This document shows positions 57,526 through 64,000 of a DNA stretch of 64,000 nucleotides, in pieces; the first letter of the stretch is position 1, and the number at the start of each line of letters is the position of its first letter. Source of the DNA: Dendrolimus kikuchii (taxonomy: Eukaryota > Arthropoda > Insecta > Lepidoptera > Lasiocampidae); the NCBI GenBank assembly GCA_019925095.2, contig CM034405.1, positions 9,806,401 to 9,870,400 on the forward strand. Direction: 5' to 3'. The position numbers were made by a program, and so were the translations under genes. The notes under the pieces were generated by a model. The model was not told the origin of the DNA, did not search any database, and saw only the letters and a list, made by a program, of their open reading frames with translations.

Positions 57526-59614
57526 ACGCTGTGTAATTAGGATTCTGTATTTGAAACCAAGTGAACCCAGTTTCGCTCAGTTGTATCTATCTATCTAAAA
57601 TGTTTGTGTTTGTGACATGTGCTAAGTTAATTAATTGTAGGGATAATAATCTCTAACTGAAGCGACTATCAAGCTGTTATATAAAATTATTTAAAACAAT
57701 ATATATAATTATATATATTTGATTTCGTACATAAAAAATTCTTCACAAAAAAATATTTTTGAAGTGAAACTTCTATATAGACGGGGGGTTTTAGGATTTA
57801 TTAGGATTTTCTGTCACGAAAAAGCGTTACGGCCGCGTGGAGGAGCGGCATAAGTTTAGACTAGACGTGGTGAGAGGTGGCATAATTTTAGAGTAGACTA
57901 TGGATGCGTTTTTTGGTTCCGGATCGATTGCAGTTTTTTTGTTTGATAAAATAAAATATGTTTAAATAAAAAATTCATTCATTAAAACATTTTAATTTAA
58001 CGTTAGGTACATTCCTAACCTAACCAAATTATAATATGCAGTAAACCTGCGAAAAATCTAAATGTGTGCTGGGACTTACAGTAGAAGTGAAACTTCAATG
58101 GAGAAGTGGAAAAACGAATGGCAACGGATAAGTGGCAAAACGAATCCCAACAAAATTTTAACTTGAAGTTTTACGGACAGGTTTTTTTATATATAGAAAT
58201 GTATGCACATGTAATCCAAATGCTGTTAAACATTTCTAATTTTATTGTTAAGATTTGTAGAATACAGATTTCTCGAATCTTCTGTCGATTTATATCTTCA
58301 ATACGGTGCTAATACGCGAGCGACATACCGAACTCTAACTAGGTTGCTTCTTAAATAATTTCATGAAAATCTAATCGTTACAAAAGCCGTGAAGAGAAGA
58401 AATAAAGCATACCGTTAACACTATGTGATTTGGAGATTATCTTGAAATTGTAATAGATGAAATTCTTGAAATTATAATATGAATACAGGAGGTTATCATT
58501 AAGTTGAATGAAATTCGAAACAAATCCTTGCCTTTACGTCTAAATAGTACAGTAGCCCAATTTTATTCCCAAAGTAATCTAAATATCATATTGACACAAA
58601 CCTTATTTGAGCCTGGGCGGGCTTAGGGGGCCAGCTATCAAATTCCCAACTAGGGTGGTGTTACGTCAAAAATAAACACAATTTCTACTATATTATTCTT
58701 TACTACTTGTAGCCGCCACTTCGTTCGCGAGAGAGTTGGACTTTATATTCTCATCTTCTGACCCCTGCAAGATATCGAAATGAAATAGATGTTTAAGAAA
58801 ACATTCAACAGAAACATTTTCATACTTAATATTGTTTTTATTAAAATGGCGTTTCGAAGCTTATCCGAAAAATACTTCCAGAAAAACTGGCACACAAAAA
58901 ACCTAAAAAGACTAATTCATAATTATGAGTTATAAAAATAATATTTTTCACTTAAATTTTGGCATTTATTTTGAAATACAAAGTCACACTAGACTTCAAT
59001 TTTATTTATTGCTATAAATATAAAATTTACTATCAAACATGTAAGAATTCTCAATTAAACGAATATTACACGGTTAATTTCTGTATTTCAATTTGTATAA
59101 ATAAACTAAAGAAACCTATAGGAGTATAAACATAAACTTCATTCATTCTATGCCATTGATCCATTCAGTCCTGTGTCAATCAACTAAATTGATTCAACTT
59201 GTTTGATACGTCTAATATTAGCATTAGTATTTTATATAATTTTATTTTATATATTTATTGTATTATTTTCGTTATATAACATGGATATTCCATTTGAATC
59301 GTTTTCTATGAACTCCAATAAACGGGTTGCCCGGAGTTACGGTAATGAGTTTATTGTGAAAATCCAAGGTGTAGTACTTTCTATTTCAATGATTTCAATT
59401 TCTTTCGAAATGAAAATTTGTCTCTGAAGAGACTCTTACTCTTTTCTTTATATTAATTAGTACGCACAACTACAATTTGTAGACCTTGACATTTATAACA
59501 TAAAATATTTGGAAGGATTGATTAAATGTTACATATATTTTACTGTCACTCCTTATTAGGGTCACTCATAAAGGGGTTCAATATTTTGGATGTTCGTTAT
59601 ATTGTTTGAAAAAT
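57526..59614. other. Unique DNA with a possible Helitron trace
   Basis: At 58707-58740, CTTGTAGCCGCCACTTCGTT then CGCGAGAG resembles the 3' end (inverted) of the Helitrons, without borders. No gene supported. Confidence 0.35.
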
Positions 59615-59925
59615 TATTGTTAACTAGAATTTATCCCGCATCTGCGCCGCGTGTCAAACTCTAATGTCTACCTCTTATTTAAAGAACAGGTGTTAATACA
59701 GGTTACATTATGTTGAATTTTTATGTTATTGCTATTTGCCGCCGGAAGAGTTACTTCATTGTATATCGCAAACTATTTCCCGGCATGAAAAGTATTTATG
59801 TCCATTTTCGATATTAAAACTGTGTTAAAACAAAATTACAACAGAACTGATCCAGTACTTCAGTAGTTTTTCCGTGAAAGCTTAACAGACAGACAGGCCG
59901 AGTTATTATCGCATTTTTTATAGAT
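59615..59925 (+). repeat. Family J repeat
   Basis: GAATTTATCCCGCATCTGCG to TAGTTTTTCCGTGAAAGC and CAGACAGACAGGCCGAGTT. Same blocks reappear at 60225-60530. Probably related to the Helitron-like group by its CCCGC...GCGCCGCG start, but the ends are unclear. Confidence 0.55.
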
Positions 59926-60057
59926 GATGAATTTTTATGTCTATAAACTGGACAAATTATTGGTTTCTCATATAAATATTTCATCCCCCATTTCAACCCG
60001 TTCTAATTTTATTTTTACGATAAAAAGTAGTAGTAAAAGTCTCGTCTATCATTTGTA

Positions 60058-60196
60058 AACTACAAAAATTATGAAAATGACCGAAATGACGAAAATGGCA
60101 AAAAGACCAAAAATGCCCAAAATCATCAAAATTTCCAAAATTACCAAAATGGCCAAAATTATGAGAATGACCAAAATAACCAAAATGTCTGAAAAA
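60058..60196. repeat. 9-bp minisatellite
   Basis: Degenerate tandem copies of AAAATGACC / CCAAAATTA with a 9-base period over about 140 bp. Because 9 is a multiple of 3, the minus strand reads a repetitive FGH/FGN peptide in an otherwise meaningless frame. Confidence 0.85.
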
Positions 60197-60224
60197 ACAC
60201 ATCACAAAAAAAAACAAAACCTAT

Positions 60225-60514
60225 CCTACTTTCTAGGATAACCTTTACATAAATCTATCCCTTTTCCGGGATGAAATTATCCTATGTCCACCCTAGATAT
60301 TGAACTTACATATATATCGAGATTTCCGTGAAAGCATTACAGTCAAACAGAAATATATACTTTTATCCCGGAAACTGTTGCATTTTTGGGGATAAAAAGT
60401 ATCCTATGTTCATCCCGGCATCGAAAATATATATAAGTATATACTGACTTTCAGCCTAATCTGTCCAGTAGTTTTTCCGTGAAAGCGTAACAGACAGAGT
60501 TACTTTCGCATTTG
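60225..60514 (+). repeat. Family J repeat, two partial units
   Basis: GATATTGAACTTACATATAT / GATTTCCGTGAAAGCATTAC and a second TTTTTCCGTGAAAGCGTAAC. GGGATGAAATTATCCTATGT and GGGGATAAAAAGTATCCTAT show that the unit is repeated. Confidence 0.55.
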
Positions 60515-60548
60515 TAATATTAAATAGGGCTATCCCTATTTAATATTA
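60515..60548. repeat. Perfect 15-bp inverted repeat
   Basis: TAATATTAAATAGGG, loop CTAT, then CCCTATTTAATATTA. Confidence 0.95.
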
Positions 60549-60580
60549 TACACTACACCAAATACATTTATAATCTATAA

Positions 60581-60640
60581 AACTAAAATTTAAAATCCCT
60601 ACTAATCCCCATGGATTAATAGAGATTTGAAATTTTAGTT
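60581..60640. repeat. 28-bp near-perfect inverted repeat
   Basis: AACTAAAATTTAAAATCCCT... pairs with ...AGAGATTTGAAATTTTAGTT across a 4-base loop (CCAT), with three mismatches in 28. Confidence 0.9.
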
Positions 60641-60683
60641 CTATTAATATTAGTTAATATCTGTAAATTTATTGATAAATATT

Positions 60684-60785
60684 TGCGGTCGTATTAGTAG
60701 AGAGTTAATGTAAGTTTGAACGCGTCTTTAAAAAGCATAAAGACGCGTTTAAACTTATTCTAACTGTATAAAAATAAGACCGTTG
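60684..60785. repeat. Long hairpin, ~45-bp imperfect stem
   Basis: The inner stem AAGTTTGAACGCGTCTTTA pairs with TAAAGACGCGTTTAAACTT (one mismatch, 7-base loop). Looser pairing continues outward to GCGGTC near 60685 and GACCGT near 60779. Size and shape fit a small MITE or a transcribed hairpin; neither can be shown here. Confidence 0.8.
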
Positions 60786-62096
60786 AAGTTTAAGTAACAA
60801 ATAATGAAAACTGCTGTTTATACGACGCGAAATTATAAATGACAGTTTTTGGAATACTTGTCTATCCGTCCATCTGAAAGTTTGTGTCGTGTAGATTTAA
60901 CGGATTCCAATGATAACGCTAAGGATTAATATAGAAGTTTTTTCTAAGTTTTATCTAATTTTAATTTTGATATCTTTTTTTTTTTTAAGCGAAGCTGGTA
61001 AACAGTCCATTTAAATTATCTCTTGATAATTTTAATCACTATGGTCATATAGATAGACTTGGAAATATTTAGAAACGTTTCGTTCATAGCTCAAATTTCG
61101 CGTTTTAAAGCTTAAATATATTACATTTTGAGATGTAACGTCTCGAAATTTAGGACCCTTGTCACATAATGTCACACTTCGTCGCCCTCCCCTTAACGTG
61201 TGATGTAATTTTGCATCACCAACCTGGAGGCTGGCAACGCGTTGTTGGATGTTGGTTGGATGGGATAAAAAGAGTGGATATAAGATATATGAAGATATAT
61301 GAGATAGAGGGATCAGATGGGAAGAATAGAATAGAAAGGATATCTTGTAGGATTCATTCAAACGATATAAATATAAAATTCAAGACCAGCGCATAAGTGG
61401 CGGGACGGCTAATTTACGAGTACAATAAAAACATCAACCACAAAGCTCCCACACCCGCGTAGTGAAGCGTCAGGTAGACGTTACCCTGGCACCCGACTTC
61501 ATGAGGCATCCAAAAGAAGGCACCTGCCTTCCTGCTTATACTTGTGTATATATTGAAATTCTCTTAATAGTTGTTTAATTTAATATTATTTTAAACCGCA
61601 AATGGTCGAAAAAAACCTATTTAAGATGGCTTTTTTACGTTTATTACATTCTATTATATTATTATACTTTTTTAGGTAACGAAGAATTGCAAAATAATGT
61701 TAATATAAAAGTAAAAGTATGTAAAATAAACATTGATATAAAAAGTAAGTATATTTTGTTTTGTTAGTGAATAGACATATTAGCATCTGCGGTATAAAAA
61801 GAATTTCTATCGTTTCGTAGCAAATCTTATTAACTTACTATCAGCTATTCACAAAGACATGAATCGTTTTATCTTTTCACAAAAAAAATATTCTGAGAAT
61901 TACTTTCATACTCGTATATTTCATATATAAAGACCAGGAGATCTTTACACATGAAAAACTACCATATATTTACGGCTACAAAACTCGAAAGATGTTTGAT
62001 GGATTGACTTGAAGTTTTTACATAGTGATAATATTACATGCTTCACTTCTGTGTTTCAGTTTGGATGAAGAAACCAAAGTGATCTATTTAAATATA
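60786..62096. other. Mostly unique DNA
   Basis: A GGAGGCTGGCAACGCGTTG trace at 61226 recalls family B' (31450 region) but is too short to define. No gene supported. Confidence 0.35.
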
Positions 62097-62489
62097 CATA
62101 CATACATACATAACTTCACGCCAGTTCCCTTGCGGGGTAGGCACGTACAACAGAGCGCCATTCAGGCTTATTCTTACACACCTCACTTGCTTCTTTGACA
62201 TTCATATCTCTTGTCATGCACGCTCTTCTGTCCTTAAGGCTCCTGACATCACCTTCTGCTAGAACATGATCAATTTGATCATGGAAGGTGTGTCGTGGCC
62301 TTCCACGAGTTCTGCATCCATCCACTTTTGCATTGTATATCTGTTTAGTCATTCTTTCGTCATGCATTCTTTCCACAGGCCCGAACCACCGGAGCATTCC
62401 TTTCCTTACCTTCACCCCAACTCTCTTTCAGACCAACTCTCTTTCTTACTTCGGTATTACGAACGCGGTCCACGAGCATCATTGTATGT
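62097..62489 (-). pseudogene. RTE-like LINE, second truncated copy
   Basis: Same family as 33403-34138: an identical (TATG)n tail and GTGAAGTTATG end, then a 99-codon frame with MLRWFGPVERM, RPRHTFHDQID, ACMTRDMNVKEASEVC and W.SVV.AYPARELA. Near 62418 a two-base deletion relative to the other copy (AGAGAGTTGGGG in place of AGAGAGTGTCGGGG) shifts the frame. It begins in the CGTGGACCGCGTTCG block, so it is truncated about 340 bp further in. A 12-bp target duplication, TATTTAAATATA, lies at 62085-62096 and 62490-62501. Confidence 0.85.
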
Positions 62490-62501
62490 TATTTAAATAT
62501 A

Positions 62502-63129
62502 AATTTGAATAATTCAATATCACCGTAACCTTTGAATTACGTTCCCTTCCACCATATTAATTCAACTTGGTTGAACGGTGTCATATCAGCTTGGCGTAGC
62601 AATTTATTAAAAAATATATTTTTTGGTTTAATTTCCATAGACCATAGATGTTCTTGTATCAAAATCCTCAAAGAATCTACTTCAAGACCTATTATAAAAT
62701 AATTGCTTTAATGGCCTTAATCAGAAAAATGCATGCGATAGATTGGCATCATAGCTTGAAGTGGCAATTTGCCGCTATCGCTCGCGCGATTGCCGCTTTT
62801 CCATTATGGCTTCTTCAGGTCGCTTTTTATTCAATTTAACCACTCATATATTAAAATATCTCTGTCTAAAAAAAACACAGAAAAATCTCGTTGCATAACT
62901 ATTGTTAGGGTTCCGTAACCATTTTGACAAAAACAGAAATATTTTACAATCATTTTGCCTGTCCATCATTCTCTCTACGTACTTATGTTACAGTCATTTT
63001 CTCACAGATTGCTGGATATATATAGGTAAAAATCACAGGATGTATTTATTATATTTCTATGTACATGATGGTAGGTATATATCGCTACACAATGCTTTAA
63101 TGAAATTTCGAGGAAGCGAGAAAATTAAA
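62502..63129. other. Unique DNA with a family G-like start
   Basis: GGGTTCCGTAACCATTTTGA at 62908 resembles the end block of family G. No gene supported. Confidence 0.35.
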
Positions 63130-63440
63130 ATTAGAGGTGGCCGTCATAGAACTGTAAGGTGAAAAAAAAATCAGTGCACTCAATCGTATGGATCATCAGT
63201 TAAACAGATCTTATTTCTTCGCTTTTCAAATTGTAAAAGTGCTGCAGCCTGTTTCCTATTCCACCTAAACTCACCTCTAACTTTTGAACTATGGAACGGA
63301 AAATTTAATAATATCAAGATAGTGGTAGAACTTAAAAAATATCTTTAACTAAATTTGCTTATAATAGTTTATATATGTATGGGGTATTTTCAGTATTTAT
63401 TTAAGGTTCTGTAGCCAAATTACAAAAATTAATTAGTCAT
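63130..63440 (+). repeat. Interspersed repeat family G, copy 2
   Basis: GAGGTGGCCGTCATAGAACT to TTCTGTAGCCAAATTACAAA, in the same order as 22715-23065. Confidence 0.55.
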
Positions 63441-64000
63441 GTTCATCATCTTTCATTGTGCGTGCAATGTCACGCACTTGTCCGATTATATTTAGTCGTC
63501 AATGAATACGCAGTTCCTATATTGATTGATGCAGCGTAGAGTGGCAATTTGCGTGATCAATTGATCAGTGATCACTCGCGGCTATTCTCTCTTTATCACC
63601 ATTAAGCTCGATCAAATTAAACTCATTTACCTATACAAAGTTACGGTTTCCTATTTATCAAATACTTCCTTGTTCATAATTATGAAAAGGGGTGTTTGAT
63701 GGCGTAGAATTAATTGCTGATTCAATGCGAGTAACGCATTTGAAAAGTTAAAAGAAAAAGAAAGAACATTTTAGTAAAAAAGAAAAATCCACTAGTAATA
63801 GATTTTTAGTCAGATAATGGACATGGGAAAAGAAAGCTCTTTTGATGGACCAAAACACCTCCGCTCAGTCAATATGAGAAACATGAGATGGAGGTGTGGT
63901 GTTACGAGAACCATTAAAGGAAGAAAATTATGTTTGTATGCGCATGGACAAAAGGAATGAAAATCATATGATAAAAAGAATGTTAAAGTGGGAGGTTGAT
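63441..64000. other. Unique DNA to the window edge
   Basis: Contains the 14-bp palindrome TGATCAATTGATCA at 63554-63567. No gene supported; the frame at the very end is open but short and cut by the window. Confidence 0.4.

Noticed and set aside
59993..60217. Frame encoding FGH-type repeats, protein-like at first sight
   Set aside because: Explained by the 9-bp DNA minisatellite, whose period is a multiple of three.

Overview
This window looks like non-coding DNA from an insect nuclear genome, most likely a moth or butterfly. It is AT-rich, and no open frame longer than about 240 codons belongs to a host gene. The sequence is packed with interspersed repeats. The lepidopteran attribution rests on recognising typical repeat types from general knowledge: Helitrons ending in a CGCGACTTCG-like stretch plus CTAG, SINE-like units with a CCATCAAGTGGGTCGTC-like tail, LINE tails reading GCGATAAGGCCGCC...AATAAAGTGTTATC, and RTE-like and jockey/CR1-like LINE remnants. 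No search was run.

Layout. 0-5 kb: mostly unique AT-rich DNA, with a possible short minus-strand exon at 103-177. 5-10 kb: a Helitron, a tRNA-type SINE, a LINE tail and two related minus-strand LINE 3' fragments. 10-17 kb: mostly unique, with a decayed plus-strand LINE at 14.4 kb. 17-19.6 kb: a complete small Helitron, a LINE interrupted by another LINE tail, and a three-level nested element (one TIR element carrying a second MITE and a Helitron). 20-27 kb: Helitron and LINE fragments, a 50-bp tandem repeat, SINEs and GC-richer unique islands. 27-34.3 kb: a possible exon at 27342-27400, a solo LTR, several SINE-like units, and a LINE copy inserted into one of them with a clean target duplication. 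35-48 kb: a complete Helitron, candidate exons at 37.8 and 38.2 kb, fold-back and TIR elements and more SINE-like copies. 49-54.3 kb: SINE-like copies, a second solo LTR of the same family, and a defective mariner abutting a Helitron. 55-64 kb: scattered tails, a 9-bp minisatellite followed by three long hairpins, and a second copy of the RTE-like LINE.

Host coding content is limited to candidates. Three short minus-strand stretches (37789-37882, 27342-27400, 103-177) have splice-like borders and compatible reading phase, so the window could be large introns of one minus-strand gene. This is an inference and needs transcript data. All protein-like coding sequence of any length is transposon-derived and broken: LINE C-terminal pieces and one mariner transposase with a frameshift, a stop codon, a 5' deletion and a substituted third catalytic aspartate. 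No rRNA gene, free-standing tRNA gene or CRISPR array was seen.
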